Of a stretch of 64,000 nucleotides of DNA, positions 51,343-60,650 are shown in pieces. Each line of letters starts with the position of its first letter. Position 1 is the first letter of the stretch. Below the pieces are notes generated by a model. That model was not told where the DNA came from. It saw only the letters and a program-made list of their open reading frames with translations, and searched no databases. Origin of the DNA: UBA1924 sp963976625 (GTDB lineage Bacteria; Planctomycetota; Phycisphaerae; Phycisphaerales; UBA1924); NCBI GenBank assembly GCA_963976625.1, contig CAXBLA010000009.1, positions 1-64,000 of the forward strand, read 5' to 3'. Position numbers and translations under genes: made by a program.

Positions 51343-54192
51343 TTAAGCCGGTGTGCGAGGGTCTTCGAGCAAGACGAGTTCCTCGACCTTGGGCGCTTCA
51401 GCCACCGGCTTGCCCTTGGCGTCGGTCAGCGGAGTCCCGTCCATCCGGGTGATGGTGATCACCGGGTGGGCCTTCTCGTGGGCTTCGAGCTTGGATTTGA
51501 GATCGGACTTGATGTCCTCCTCGAGCCCGGCCCACTTGCCGCGACCTCGGCACTTGGGGAATCGGCTGCACCCAAGCCACGGGCCGCGAACACCATTGCG
51601 GAGATTGAGCGGGCTCTCGCAGTTGGGACAAGGCAGCTCGGTTTCCAACGGCGGCACACTCGGTGCGTTCACGAAGCCCTTCTTGTCGATGTTGAGGATC
51701 AACCCATCATCGTTCGTCTCACCCTCTTCGAGCGGCGTTGTCAAGAACGGCCCGAACCGACCCGTCTTGCGGATCATCGGGCGCCCGGTCTTGGGACATT
51801 TCACATCCACGAACTCGGCCATCTGCGGGCGACCTTCGCGATCGCACGGGCAGGCGTAGTTGCAATCGGGGTAGGTCGAGCAGCTCAGGAAGCGGCCGTT
51901 CTTGCCGAAGCGGTACACCAGCGACGAATCGCACTTCTCACAGCGGTACTCCTCGGGCGCCGGCTTGATCTCGGCCTTGGCGTGGGTCATCTCTTCGTGG
52001 GCGCGTTCGAGGCTCTCGGAGAAGCGCCCGTAGAACGCTTCGAGCATGTCGATCCAGTCGAGGTGCTCTTCTTCGATCTTGTCGAGCTCTTCTTCGAGCT
52101 GGCGGGTGTAGCTCAGGTCCATCAGCCTCGGGAAGCCCTCGACGAGCTTGTCGGTGACGACCTCGCCCAGGTCCGTCGAGTAGAACGCACGCTGGATCTG
52201 CTCGACATATTTGCGGTCTTGGATGGTCTGGATGATGCTCGCGTAGGTCGACGGGCGACCGATGCCCTCGGATTCGAGCGTCTTGATCAGGCTCGCTTCC
52301 GAGAACCGCCCCGGAGGCGCGGTGAATTTTTGGTTGACCTGGAAGTCGAACGGGTAGACCGGCTGCTGCTCTTCGAGCTTGGGCAGGTTGAGTTCGTCGC
52401 CCGAGGTCGGCACGCCCGAAACACGGAAGTGGCCATCGAAGGCCAGCGTGCGCCCGGTTGCCCGGAACAGTGCCTTGTTCGCTTCGCCGCCGCGGATCAT
52501 GACGGCGGTCGCGTCCCACTCCGCCGGGACCATCTGGCAGGCGACGAACCGCTCCCAGATGAGCTTGTAGAGCTTGTACTGGTCGGGCTTGAGCGATTTG
52601 GCGATGGCATCGGGGTGGCGAGAGACATCGGTCGGGCGGATCGCCTCGTGCGCCGCCTGTGCATCTTTGTTGGTGGACTTGAAGAAGTTGGGTTTCTCGG
52701 GGAGGTACTTGTCGCCGTAGGTTGAGCCGATGTGATGGCGGACGGCACTGAGCGCCTCGCCGTCGATGTGCGTCGAGTCGGTACGCATGTAGGTGATCAG
52801 ACCCACGGGGCCTTCACCGGGGATGTTCACGCCTTCGTACAAACCCTGAGCCGCCCGCATGGTGCGCTGGGCACCGAAGCCGATCCGCGAGGAGGCGGAC
52901 TGCTGGAGCGTCGAGGTGATGAACGGGCCGGGCGCACGCGACTTGGTGCGTTTGGTTTCGATGGATTCGATGCTGTAGTCAGAACCGTCGCCGACCACAC
53001 CAGTAATGCTGCGTTTCCACATCGCCGGGCCGCGCCCGCGATCGTCCTGGGTGACCTGGGTGTCGATCTGCGCGAGCCCGCAGGACTCGGCGATCTTGGC
53101 GACCTGCGATCCGAGATCATGGGCGGACGCTTTGTCGAAAGCTGCTGCCACGGCCGCTATTCGCTCGGTGACGGTGTCCTCGTTGAGGACCTCGGGCACG
53201 GGCACGATCTCGGCGCTGGTGATCTTGGGATCGAACTTCTGGCCGTCGTATTCGACGAGCTCGGCCCGGATCGTGTTGTTGCGCGCCAGCCACGCATTCT
53301 GTGATTTGACCGTGCGCCCCTTACCCTTCTCGTCGCGTTCTTCGAGGTACGCCCGCCACTCGGGCCCGAGCGATTGGGCCTTGGCGCTGTCGATGGCGAA
53401 GTAGCCCTGGATCGACCAGTACTCATCGGGGATGAACGCCCGGATGATCCGCTCGCGCTCGACGATGATCCGCACCGCAACGGACTGGACACGCCCGGCG
53501 CTGAGCCCGCGGGCGACCTTCTTCCAAAGCAGCGGCGAAACCTGATACCCAACGATGCGATCGAGGATTCGGCGCGCCTGCTGCGCGTTGACGCGCTCTT
53601 CATCGATGGCTTGTGGATGATCGAAGGCCTTGTCGATCTCCTTCTTCGTGATCGCGGTAAAGATCACGCGCTTGGCGTCTTTCGATTCGATCTTGAGTTC
53701 TTGGGCGAGGTGCCAAGCGATCGCTTCCCCCTCGCGGTCGAGGTCGGTCGCGAACCATACGGTGCCCCCACTGGAAGTCGCGTCCTTGGCCGCGTTTTTC
53801 AGGTCCTTCATGACCTGCTCTTTGCCCTTGAGGATCTCGTAGCTGGGCTGGAACCGCTTGTCGATCTTCACGCCCGGCACCGGGTCCTTGACGCCCTTGG
53901 GGTTCTTGGATGGCAGATCTCGTACATGGCCCACCGAAGCGAGCACGATGTAGTCGTTGCCCAGATGCTTGTTGATGGTCTTGGCCTTGGCCGGGGATTC
54001 CACGATCACCAGCGACTTGCCCGCGGCGTCGCCCTTCTTGTAGTTGGACCCGAAGGACTTGCGCCCCTTGGTGGCGGCTGCCTTCTTTGTAGTCTTCTTT
54101 GCCGCCTTCTTGGTGGTCTTTTTGGTTGTTTTCTTCGTTGTCTTTTTGGCGACCTTCTTCGTCGTCTTCTTGGTGGTGGTCTTCTTGGCCAT
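51343..54192 (-). CDS. topA: DNA topoisomerase I (type IA) with histone-H1-like tail
   Basis: 949 aa from the ATG at 54192. The first 60 residues are Lys-, Thr- and Ala-rich repeats (KKTTKK), then the Toprim domain (SLVIVESPAKAKTINKHLG, ATDLDREGEAIAWHLA), the cleavage core with active-site Tyr in GLITYMRTDSTHI, and a C-terminal region with three zinc-finger-like modules: CEKCDSSLVYRF...CSTYPDCNYACPCD, CPKTGRPMIRKTGRFGPFLTTP and CPNCESPLNLRNGVRGPWLGCSRFPKCRGRGKW. Relaxes negatively supercoiled DNA. The lysine-rich tail is unusual and may increase DNA binding. Confidence 0.95.
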   Translation of the reverse strand: MAKKTTTKKTTKKVAKKTTKKTTKKTTKKAAKKTTKKAAATKGRKSFGSNYKKGDAAGKSLVIVESPAKAKTINKHLGNDYIVLASVGHVRDLPSKNPKGVKDPVPGVKIDKRFQPSYEILKGKEQVMKDLKNAAKDATSSGGTVWFATDLDREGEAIAWHLAQELKIESKDAKRVIFTAITKKEIDKAFDHPQAIDEERVNAQQARRILDRIVGYQVSPLLWKKVARGLSAGRVQSVAVRIIVERERIIRAFIPDEYWSIQGYFAIDSAKAQSLGPEWRAYLEERDEKGKGRTVKSQNAWLARNNTIRAELVEYDGQKFDPKITSAEIVPVPEVLNEDTVTERIAAVAAAFDKASAHDLGSQVAKIAESCGLAQIDTQVTQDDRGRGPAMWKRSITGVVGDGSDYSIESIETKRTKSRAPGPFITSTLQQSASSRIGFGAQRTMRAAQGLYEGVNIPGEGPVGLITYMRTDSTHIDGEALSAVRHHIGSTYGDKYLPEKPNFFKSTNKDAQAAHEAIRPTDVSRHPDAIAKSLKPDQYKLYKLIWERFVACQMVPAEWDATAVMIRGGEANKALFRATGRTLAFDGHFRVSGVPTSGDELNLPKLEEQQPVYPFDFQVNQKFTAPPGRFSEASLIKTLESEGIGRPSTYASIIQTIQDRKYVEQIQRAFYSTDLGEVVTDKLVEGFPRLMDLSYTRQLEEELDKIEEEHLDWIDMLEAFYGRFSESLERAHEEMTHAKAEIKPAPEEYRCEKCDSSLVYRFGKNGRFLSCSTYPDCNYACPCDREGRPQMAEFVDVKCPKTGRPMIRKTGRFGPFLTTPLEEGETNDDGLILNIDKKGFVNAPSVPPLETELPCPNCESPLNLRNGVRGPWLGCSRFPKCRGRGKWAGLEEDIKSDLKSKLEAHEKAHPVITITRMDGTPLTDAKGKPVAEAPKVEELVLLEDPRTPA

Positions 54193-54444
54193 ATGTTCGA
54201 TTCTCTCAGGGTGTGGGTGCTGGAACATGCGGGTTGGATGGTGTGACTGGTCGCTTCTATCCTTTATAAGGGCCACCGGGAAGAGGGCCTCATGCAAGAC
54301 TTCGGGCTTTGAGCGAACGCGCCAAAAGCCAAATAGTCAAGTTCAGGAGCGGATTCTGGACCCAAACAGCGTTCAGGGGCATAAATCTTGGTCAATTTGA
54401 TCTGAATCTCCTGTTCTGACCAGCCTTGGGTAGGAATCCATACT

Positions 54445-54480
54445 ATTGTAGCTACGGCTACATGTAGCACAAACTACAAT
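54445..54480 (+). promoter_or_regulatory. Array of inverted TGTAGC half-sites upstream of metal-transporter operon
   Basis: TGTAGC (54447-54452), GCTACA (54457-54462), TGTAGC (54463-54468) and CTACAA (54474-54479). Outer arms ATTGTAG (54445-54451) and CTACAAT (54474-54480) also match, and GCTACATGTAGC (54457-54468) is a perfect 12-bp palindrome. It lies within 48 bases before ATG 54493 and just after TACTAT (54441-54446), a possible -10. Likely the operator of the uptake operon. Confidence 0.65.
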
Positions 54481-54492
54481 TCAGGAGGCCCC

Positions 54493-55491
54493 ATGCACCG
54501 AACCGCTCCCCACTTGTTCTTATTCCTGCTGCTGATGGCACTGCTCATGCTCGGCGGGTGCAGCAAAGCTGACCAACAAGCAGACATCACCGATTCAGCC
54601 GCGACCTACACCATCGTCACCACCACCGGGATGGTCAACGATCTGGTGCAACGGATCGCCGGGGACCACGCAACGACCAAGGGGCTGATCAACTCCGGGA
54701 TCGACCCCCACCTCTACCAGCCCACCCGCAACGACATCAAATCGTTGATGAACGCGGACATGGTGTTCTACTCTGGGCTGCACCTCGAGGGCAAGATGAT
54801 CGACGCGTTCGAGCGGGTGGCGGGTGTGACGACGGTGATCGCGGTGACGGACTCGCTGGATCGGGAGCAGCTGTTGTCGCCCGAGGAATACGAGGGCAGC
54901 CATGACCCCCATGTGTGGATGGATCCGCTGGCGTGGAAACAAGCCGCGGCGGTGATCCACGATGCCATCGCGAGTTACGACCCTGAGCACCGCGCCCAGT
55001 ACGACGCGAACCTCGCCCAGCTCAATGCAGAGCTCGACGCGCTCCACGCCTACGCATCCCAAACCCTCGGCTCGATCCCCGCGGAACAGCGCGTGCTCGT
55101 CACCGCCCACGATGCATTCCAGTACTTCGGGCAACGCTACGACTTCGAGCTCGTGGGCATCCAGGGGATCTCGACCGAGTCGGAAGCCGGCGTGCGCGAC
55201 ATCGAGCGGATCGTGGATCTGCTGGTGAGCCGAAAGATCGCGGCGGTCTTCGTCGAGACCACCGTGTCCGAGCGCAATATCAAGGCCCTGATTTCCGGCG
55301 CCAAGGCCCAAGGACACACCGTCACCATCGGCGGGTCGCTCTTTTCCGACGCGATGGGCAACCCGGGCACCTACGAGGGCACCTATATCGGTATGATCGA
55401 TCATAATGTCACGACCATCGCCCGCGCCCTCGGGGCGACGCCCCCAGTGGGCGGAATGAGCGGGAAGCTGACGAACGAATCAAAGCCATGA
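54493..55491 (+). CDS. Metal (Zn/Mn) ABC transporter substrate-binding lipoprotein, TroA-like
   Basis: 332 aa. Lipobox LGGC (Cys23). Metal ligands of the TroA/ZnuA class: His73 (SGIDPHLYQPT), His140 (HDPHVWMDP), His206 (TAHDAFQYFG) and Asp287 (FSDAMG), three His and one Asp as in Zn/Mn TroA. No long His-rich loop is present. It brings metal ions to the two permeases encoded downstream. AGGAGG precedes the ATG. Its stop overlaps the ATPase gene start by four bases. Confidence 0.92.
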   Translation: MHRTAPHLFLFLLLMALLMLGGCSKADQQADITDSAATYTIVTTTGMVNDLVQRIAGDHATTKGLINSGIDPHLYQPTRNDIKSLMNADMVFYSGLHLEGKMIDAFERVAGVTTVIAVTDSLDREQLLSPEEYEGSHDPHVWMDPLAWKQAAAVIHDAIASYDPEHRAQYDANLAQLNAELDALHAYASQTLGSIPAEQRVLVTAHDAFQYFGQRYDFELVGIQGISTESEAGVRDIERIVDLLVSRKIAAVFVETTVSERNIKALISGAKAQGHTVTIGGSLFSDAMGNPGTYEGTYIGMIDHNVTTIARALGATPPVGGMSGKLTNESKP

Positions 55492-56405
55492 GCACGCCAC
55501 CAACCAATCCAGCATCTCCAGCGACTCACTCAGCAGCCCCGCGCTCAACCCTCGACGCCCACCCCGAGCACTCGGCGGATTCGCCCGTGTCCATCCACGC
55601 GATGACGGTGTCCTACAGCCGAAAGCCGGTCTTGTGGGATGTGGACTACGACGCGCCGTCGAAGTCCCTCGTTGCGATCGTGGGCCCCAACGGCGCGGGC
55701 AAGAGCACCCTGATCAAAGCATGCCTGGGACTCATCCCGATGGCCGCGGGAACGGTGGAGTTCTGGGGGCAGTCGTACAAGCAGGCCCGCTCGCGGATCG
55801 GCTATGTGCCTCAGCGTGAGTCGGTCGATTGGGACTTCCCGGTGTCGGCCCTCGATGTTGTGTGCATGGGGCGCTACCGCAAGATCGGCTGGTGCCGACC
55901 GGTGACCAAGTCGCACAAGCTCGCCGCGATGGAAGCGCTCGATCGCGTCGGGATGGCGGACTACGCTAAACGCCAGATCTCGCAGCTTTCTGGCGGGCAG
56001 CAGCAGCGTATCTTCCTCGCCCGCGCATTGGCCCAAGAGGCCGATCTGTACTTCATGGACGAGCCCTTCGCCGGGGTCGACGCTTCCACGGAGCGCGCGA
56101 TCATCGGGGTGCTCCAGGAGCTCCGCGCTGGCGGCAAGACTGTCATCGTCGTGCATCATGATCTACAAACCGTCCCTGAATACTTTGACCATGTGATGCT
56201 GCTCAACATGCGCATCGTCGCGTCGGGCCCGGTGCACGAAGCCTTCACCAACGAGCACCTGCACAAAGCCTACGGCGGTCGGCTCACGCTGCTGGCCGAA
56301 GCGTCCGAAGCCGTCGCACGCGCGGCCAAAGGCGGCGTCAAGGCTCCATCGAAAGCCAAAGGCAAACCGAAAACCAAAGCCAAGACAAAGCCGAAGGCCA
56401 AATGA
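55488..56405 (+). CDS. Metal ABC transporter ATP-binding protein
   Basis: 305 aa. One ABC domain: Walker A GPNGAGKSTLIKACLGLI, Q-loop PQRE, signature LSGGQQQRIFLARALA, Walker B YFMDEPFAGVDA and H-loop VVHHD. A 35-residue disordered prefix and a Lys/Pro tail (KGGVKAPSKAKGKPKTKAKTKPKAK) extend the usual 250-aa ATPase. It energises the ZnuB-like permeases. Overlaps both neighbours by four bases. Confidence 0.92.
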   Translation: MSTPPTNPASPATHSAAPRSTLDAHPEHSADSPVSIHAMTVSYSRKPVLWDVDYDAPSKSLVAIVGPNGAGKSTLIKACLGLIPMAAGTVEFWGQSYKQARSRIGYVPQRESVDWDFPVSALDVVCMGRYRKIGWCRPVTKSHKLAAMEALDRVGMADYAKRQISQLSGGQQQRIFLARALAQEADLYFMDEPFAGVDASTERAIIGVLQELRAGGKTVIVVHHDLQTVPEYFDHVMLLNMRIVASGPVHEAFTNEHLHKAYGGRLTLLAEASEAVARAAKGGVKAPSKAKGKPKTKAKTKPKAK

Positions 56406-57700
56406 ACGACCTGCCCGTCAGCTTCAGCGAGATCCTCGAAACGCTCACCCTGCGTGGCGGGGTCAACACCAACGCGGTGATCCTCGGCACCACCCTGCTG
56501 GGGATCGCCGCCGGAGTCATCGGATCGTTTGCGCTGCTCCGCAAGCGTTCGCTCACGGCTGACGCGCTCAGCCACGCGACCCTGCCGGGCATCGCGGGCG
56601 CGTTCTTGATCGCGACTGCGCTGGGATACAGCGGGCGATCGATGCCGCTGCTCATGCTGGGCGCGGCCATCACCGGGGTGCTGGGCGTGGCGTGCATCCA
56701 CCTGATCCTCCACCACTCGCGCCTCAAAGAAGACGCGGCGATCGGCCTGGTGCTCTCCGTGTTCTTCGGCATCGGGATCGTCCTGCTCTCGCTGGTGCAG
56801 AACTCGAAGCACGGGGGCGGCGCGGGGCTCAACCATTACATCTACGGCCAGACCGCCGCGATGACGCACAAAGACGCCCAGCTCATGGGCGCGATCGGAA
56901 TCGTCGCTTCGCTCATCGCCATCGTCATGCTCAAAGAGTTCATGGTCGTATGCTTCAACGAGACCTTCGCCCGCGCGACCGGGCTTCGGGTCTGGCTGAT
57001 CGACTCGATCATGCTCGGGCTCGTGGTGCTGATCACGGTATCGGGGCTCCAGGCGGTTGGGATTATCCTGATCGTCGCGATGCTGATTATTCCGCCGGCC
57101 GCGGCTCGGTTCTGGACGGATCGGCTCTGGCGATTGGTGCTCATCAGCGCCTTCATCGGCGGGCTCTCGGGCTACGCGGGCGCTTCGATCAGTGCATTGA
57201 TACCCAGAAAACCCGCCGGCGCGGTAATCGTGCTCGTCGCGGGGGCGGTGTTCTTGGTGTCGATGCTCATCGCACCCACGCGCGGGGTCATCGCCGACTC
57301 CGTGCGTCGGCTCCGGCTCAGAGCCCGCATTGCCATCGACCATGTGCTCGAAGAGCTTTATGAGCGCGAGCACGGCGCGACGGCCGGGCATCCGATTGGC
57401 TCGCCCGTGCTCCTCCGCCTGATCGCCCTGCGTGGCTGGATCACAAAGAGCGATCGTGCTTACACCTTGACCCCAGCCGGACGCGCACAAGGGCAGCGCA
57501 TCCATCGCAATCATCTGCTCTGGGAGCAGTACCTTGTGTCCTACGCCGACATCGCGCCCACCCATGTCGATTGGTCGGTCGATCAGGTCGAGCATGTGCT
57601 CACCGATGAACTGATCAGCGAGCTCGAAGCCGCGCTGAGCAAGCGGGGCATCACGGTTGATCAGCTCCCGAGCAATCAGACCAATGGAGCGCCCGCATGA
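56402..57700 (+). CDS. Metal ABC transporter permease with C-terminal DtxR-like domain
   Basis: 432 aa. About eight to nine helices (residues 25-300) with the ABC-3 family pattern DALSHATLPGIAGAFLIA and GLQAVGIILIVAMLIIPPAAARFWTD. After residue 300, a DtxR-like tail: IALRGWITKSDRAYTLTPAGRAQGQRIHRNHLLWEQYLVSYADIAPTHVDWSVDQVEHVLTDELISELEAAL. This resembles the dimerisation/metal-binding domain of DtxR-type regulators (H-R-x-x-L-W-E-x-x-L, V-E-H-V-L). A partial winged helix precedes it. The fusion suggests metal sensing on the transporter. Overlaps the next gene by four bases. Confidence 0.88.
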   Translation: MNDLPVSFSEILETLTLRGGVNTNAVILGTTLLGIAAGVIGSFALLRKRSLTADALSHATLPGIAGAFLIATALGYSGRSMPLLMLGAAITGVLGVACIHLILHHSRLKEDAAIGLVLSVFFGIGIVLLSLVQNSKHGGGAGLNHYIYGQTAAMTHKDAQLMGAIGIVASLIAIVMLKEFMVVCFNETFARATGLRVWLIDSIMLGLVVLITVSGLQAVGIILIVAMLIIPPAAARFWTDRLWRLVLISAFIGGLSGYAGASISALIPRKPAGAVIVLVAGAVFLVSMLIAPTRGVIADSVRRLRLRARIAIDHVLEELYEREHGATAGHPIGSPVLLRLIALRGWITKSDRAYTLTPAGRAQGQRIHRNHLLWEQYLVSYADIAPTHVDWSVDQVEHVLTDELISELEAALSKRGITVDQLPSNQTNGAPA

Positions 57701-59073
57701 GCAGCTCCGCGTTTCAAACTTTCTTGATCCTCGATCTGCTCGCACTCCTCGCGGCCATCTTCGCGGCGCTCTCCTGCGGGCTCTTAGGCAACTTCCTCGT
57801 CCTCCGCAAACAGAGCCTGATGGGCGATGCGATTTCGCACGCGGTGCTGCCCGGGTTGGTCGGGGCGTTCTTGATTACGCAGTCTCGCTCGCCGGGCATC
57901 ATGTTCATCGGGGCGGCGGCTTCTGCCTTGGTCACCGTGATGCTCGTCGAACTCATCAAGCGCCTGGGCAAGGTTGAGCCCGGGGCGGCGATGGGTGTGG
58001 TGTTCTCGATTCTCTTCGCGCTCGGCGTGTACCTGCTCGAGAACAACGCCGCCCGCAGCGTGGATTTGGATGCAGATTGCGTCCTCCACGGCAACCTCCA
58101 GAATCTCTTCTGGACCGCCACCCCATCGAGCTGGAGCCCGCTGCTCGATGTCCAATCGATCCAGGGCATGCCGAGGGCGGCCATCGAGCTGCTGGTCTTC
58201 CGCGATCGCTTCATCGCGCCGGTGCCCTACCAGATCTGGACGCTCTTTGGGACAACCATCGCGGTGATCCTGTTCATCACGGTGCTGTTCAAAGAGCTCC
58301 GCATCGCGTCGTTCGATGCGGGGATCTCGACCGTGCAGGGGATCAACGCCGGGGTCATGCACATGGTGCTGATGACCTTCGTCGCGATCGCGGCCGTGGC
58401 TTCGTTTGAAGCCGTGGGCTCGATCCTCGTCATCGCGATGCTCATCGCCCCCGCGGCCACCGCCCGCCTGCTCACCGATCGGCTTATCACCCAGATCATC
58501 GTCAGCGCGATCATCGCGCTCGTCACGGCGATCGGCGGCTACGCCCTCGCGTCGTGGATGGGTGTCAACGCCGCGGGGATGATGGCGAGTATCTCTGGAG
58601 CGCTGCTGGTGCTCGTGATGATCGTCTCGCCATCGCACGGGATCATCACCAAGGCCCAGAACCAACGCCGACTGGGCAACCTCGTCGCGATCGAAGATGT
58701 GCTCGGGTCACTCTATCGGCTCTGGGAAACCGACGAACGCACGACCCGCGCGGGGCTCACCGCAGCGACGACTGGGTCTGTCGGGGCAGGCAACTCGGGG
58801 CGCATGGGCAAAGCCATCGACCGGGCGATCGCATCGGGTTTGATCACGCTCGACGGTTCCGAACTCACACTGACCGAGTCCGGGCTCAGCCAGGGCGCGG
58901 CGATCATCCGCAAGCATCGCTTGTGGGAGGGGTACTTGGTTGACGAAGCCGGGATCAGCCCCGACCATGTGCACGACACGGCCGAGCAGCTTGAGCATCT
59001 GATGGATCCCCCACCATCATCAAGCCCCGATGCGCACACCGACCCGCACGGCAAGCCCATCCCGCCCAAATAA
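57697..59073 (+). CDS. Second metal ABC transporter permease with C-terminal DtxR-like domain
   Basis: 458 aa, paralogue of the preceding permease. Eight to nine helices (DAISHAVLPGLVGAFLI, SFEAVGSILVIAMLIAPAATARLLTD) with an extra periplasmic/cytosolic loop (residues about 125-175, absent in the first). From about 325: AIEDVLGSLYRLWETDE..., RAIASGLITLDGSELTLTESGLSQGAAIIRKHRLWEGYLVDEAGISPDHVHDTAEQLEHLM, again a winged helix plus DtxR dimerisation-like part. The pair probably forms a heterodimeric channel. Ends 27 bases before astB. Confidence 0.88.
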   Translation: MSSSAFQTFLILDLLALLAAIFAALSCGLLGNFLVLRKQSLMGDAISHAVLPGLVGAFLITQSRSPGIMFIGAAASALVTVMLVELIKRLGKVEPGAAMGVVFSILFALGVYLLENNAARSVDLDADCVLHGNLQNLFWTATPSSWSPLLDVQSIQGMPRAAIELLVFRDRFIAPVPYQIWTLFGTTIAVILFITVLFKELRIASFDAGISTVQGINAGVMHMVLMTFVAIAAVASFEAVGSILVIAMLIAPAATARLLTDRLITQIIVSAIIALVTAIGGYALASWMGVNAAGMMASISGALLVLVMIVSPSHGIITKAQNQRRLGNLVAIEDVLGSLYRLWETDERTTRAGLTAATTGSVGAGNSGRMGKAIDRAIASGLITLDGSELTLTESGLSQGAAIIRKHRLWEGYLVDEAGISPDHVHDTAEQLEHLMDPPPSSSPDAHTDPHGKPIPPK

Positions 59074-59100
59074 TCCGGACTTGTCGCCCTACCCTTCCCC

Positions 59101-60438
59101 ATGCCAACCGCTCACGAAACGAACTTCGACGGCCTCATCGGGCCAACGCACAACTACGCCGGGCTCTCGCCGGGCAATGTCGCCTCGGTCACCAACGCCG
59201 GGGGCACCTCAAAGCCCAAAGCCGCGGCGCTGCAGGGGCTATCGAAGATGAAGACGCTGATGGATCTGGGGCTGACCCAAGGAATCCTGCCGCCACACCA
59301 TCGCCCGGACCTGAGCGCCCTGCGCCGGATCGGGTTCACGGGCAGCGACGAAGAACTCCTCAAAGAAGCCCACGCCTTTGACCCCACGCTCTTGCCCTCG
59401 ATCTGGAGCGCCTCAAGCATGTGGGCGGCCAACGCCGCGACGGTCTCGCCGAGCATGGACACCGCGGATAGCAAAGTCCACCTCACCCCCGCGAACCTGA
59501 TCTCCAACTACCACCGCTCGCTTGAGCACCCCACCACCACGCGCATGCTGCGGATGATCTTCAAGGATGACGCCCACTTTGTGGTCCACGACCCGCTACC
59601 CGATCAGATGCGCTACGCCGACGAGGGCGCGGCCAACCACATCCGCTTCGCCGCCGACCACGGTGAGGCGGGCGTCGAGATGTTCGTCTATGGATTCGAT
59701 CGCGAGGACCCCGCGGGCGGTGCGCGCAAGTACCCATCGCGCCAAACCCGGGCCGCGAGCAAGGCGATCGCCCGATTGCACAAGCTCAACCCCACGAACA
59801 CGGTCTACACCCGCCAGCACCCCGACGCGATCGATGCGGGCGTGTTCCACAACGATGTCATCGCCACGGGCAACGAGCATGTGTTCCTCTATCACGAGCA
59901 GGCCTTCGCGACCTCGCGCTCGATGATCACGGACATCGCCGGGCCGCTGGGGCGCGAGCTGACCCTCATCGAAGCGCACAATACGGATTTCTCGCTCCAG
60001 GACGCGGTGACGAGCTACCTGTTCAACTCGCAGATCGTGACACTCAACGATGGATCGATGGCCTTGATCGCACCCCTTGAGTCCAAAGAGAACCCACGCG
60101 TGGCGCGCTTTGTCGATGCGATGATCGCGGACGCATCGAACCCGATCAACACGGTGCACTACCTCGATGTCCGCGAATCGATGCGCAACGGGGGAGGTCC
60201 CGCGTGCCTACGCCTGCGCGTGGTCATGAACAAACAAGAACTGGACGCGGTCCATCCGGGCGTGATGCTCACCGATGGCTTGTACAATGCCCTCGTCCGC
60301 TGGGTTGAAAAGCACTACCCCGATGAGCTGAGCGCCAACGATCTGCTCGACCCGAAGCTGGCGACCGGCCTGACCGATGCCCTCGACGAGCTGACCACCA
60401 TCCTCGATCTGCCCGGGCTCTACGCCTTCCAGCACTGA
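59101..60438 (+). CDS. astB: N-succinylarginine dihydrolase
   Basis: 445 aa. Contains the AstB signature series: EINFDGLIGPTHNYAGLS-like start (ETNFDGLIGPTHNYAGLSPGNVAS), WSASSMWAANAATVSPS, DGKVHLTPANLISNYHRS-like (SKVHLTPANLISNYHRSLE), HDPLPDQMRYADEGAANHIRF, QTRAASKAIARLH, DAGVFHNDVIATGNEHVFLYHEQAF and the catalytic Cys region NGGGPACLRLRV. Second enzyme of the arginine succinyltransferase pathway, converting succinylarginine to succinylornithine. The other ast genes are not in the window, so its metabolic setting is unknown. Confidence 0.95.
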   Translation: MPTAHETNFDGLIGPTHNYAGLSPGNVASVTNAGGTSKPKAAALQGLSKMKTLMDLGLTQGILPPHHRPDLSALRRIGFTGSDEELLKEAHAFDPTLLPSIWSASSMWAANAATVSPSMDTADSKVHLTPANLISNYHRSLEHPTTTRMLRMIFKDDAHFVVHDPLPDQMRYADEGAANHIRFAADHGEAGVEMFVYGFDREDPAGGARKYPSRQTRAASKAIARLHKLNPTNTVYTRQHPDAIDAGVFHNDVIATGNEHVFLYHEQAFATSRSMITDIAGPLGRELTLIEAHNTDFSLQDAVTSYLFNSQIVTLNDGSMALIAPLESKENPRVARFVDAMIADASNPINTVHYLDVRESMRNGGGPACLRLRVVMNKQELDAVHPGVMLTDGLYNALVRWVEKHYPDELSANDLLDPKLATGLTDALDELTTILDLPGLYAFQH

Positions 60439-60650
60439 TTCTGACCGCCCCGAGACCCGATCGAGCAGCGCTCCGTCGTCGGCGAGGTGAATCTGCGCCC
60501 TCAATCTGGGGAAGATGCCCGAAAATAACCCCTCTGGGCAATCCTTGCTCAATATCCCGTCCTGCTTGGAACGATATAGATATAGACCAATAGGTTATCA
60601 CACCCCCAATTCTGGTGGTGTGGCATCGCTCACGGACGAGGAACCCATCC

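Noticed and set aside
54040..54190. CRISPR-like or satellite repeat
   Set aside because: It is the KKTTKK coding repeat of topA, with irregular unit lengths.
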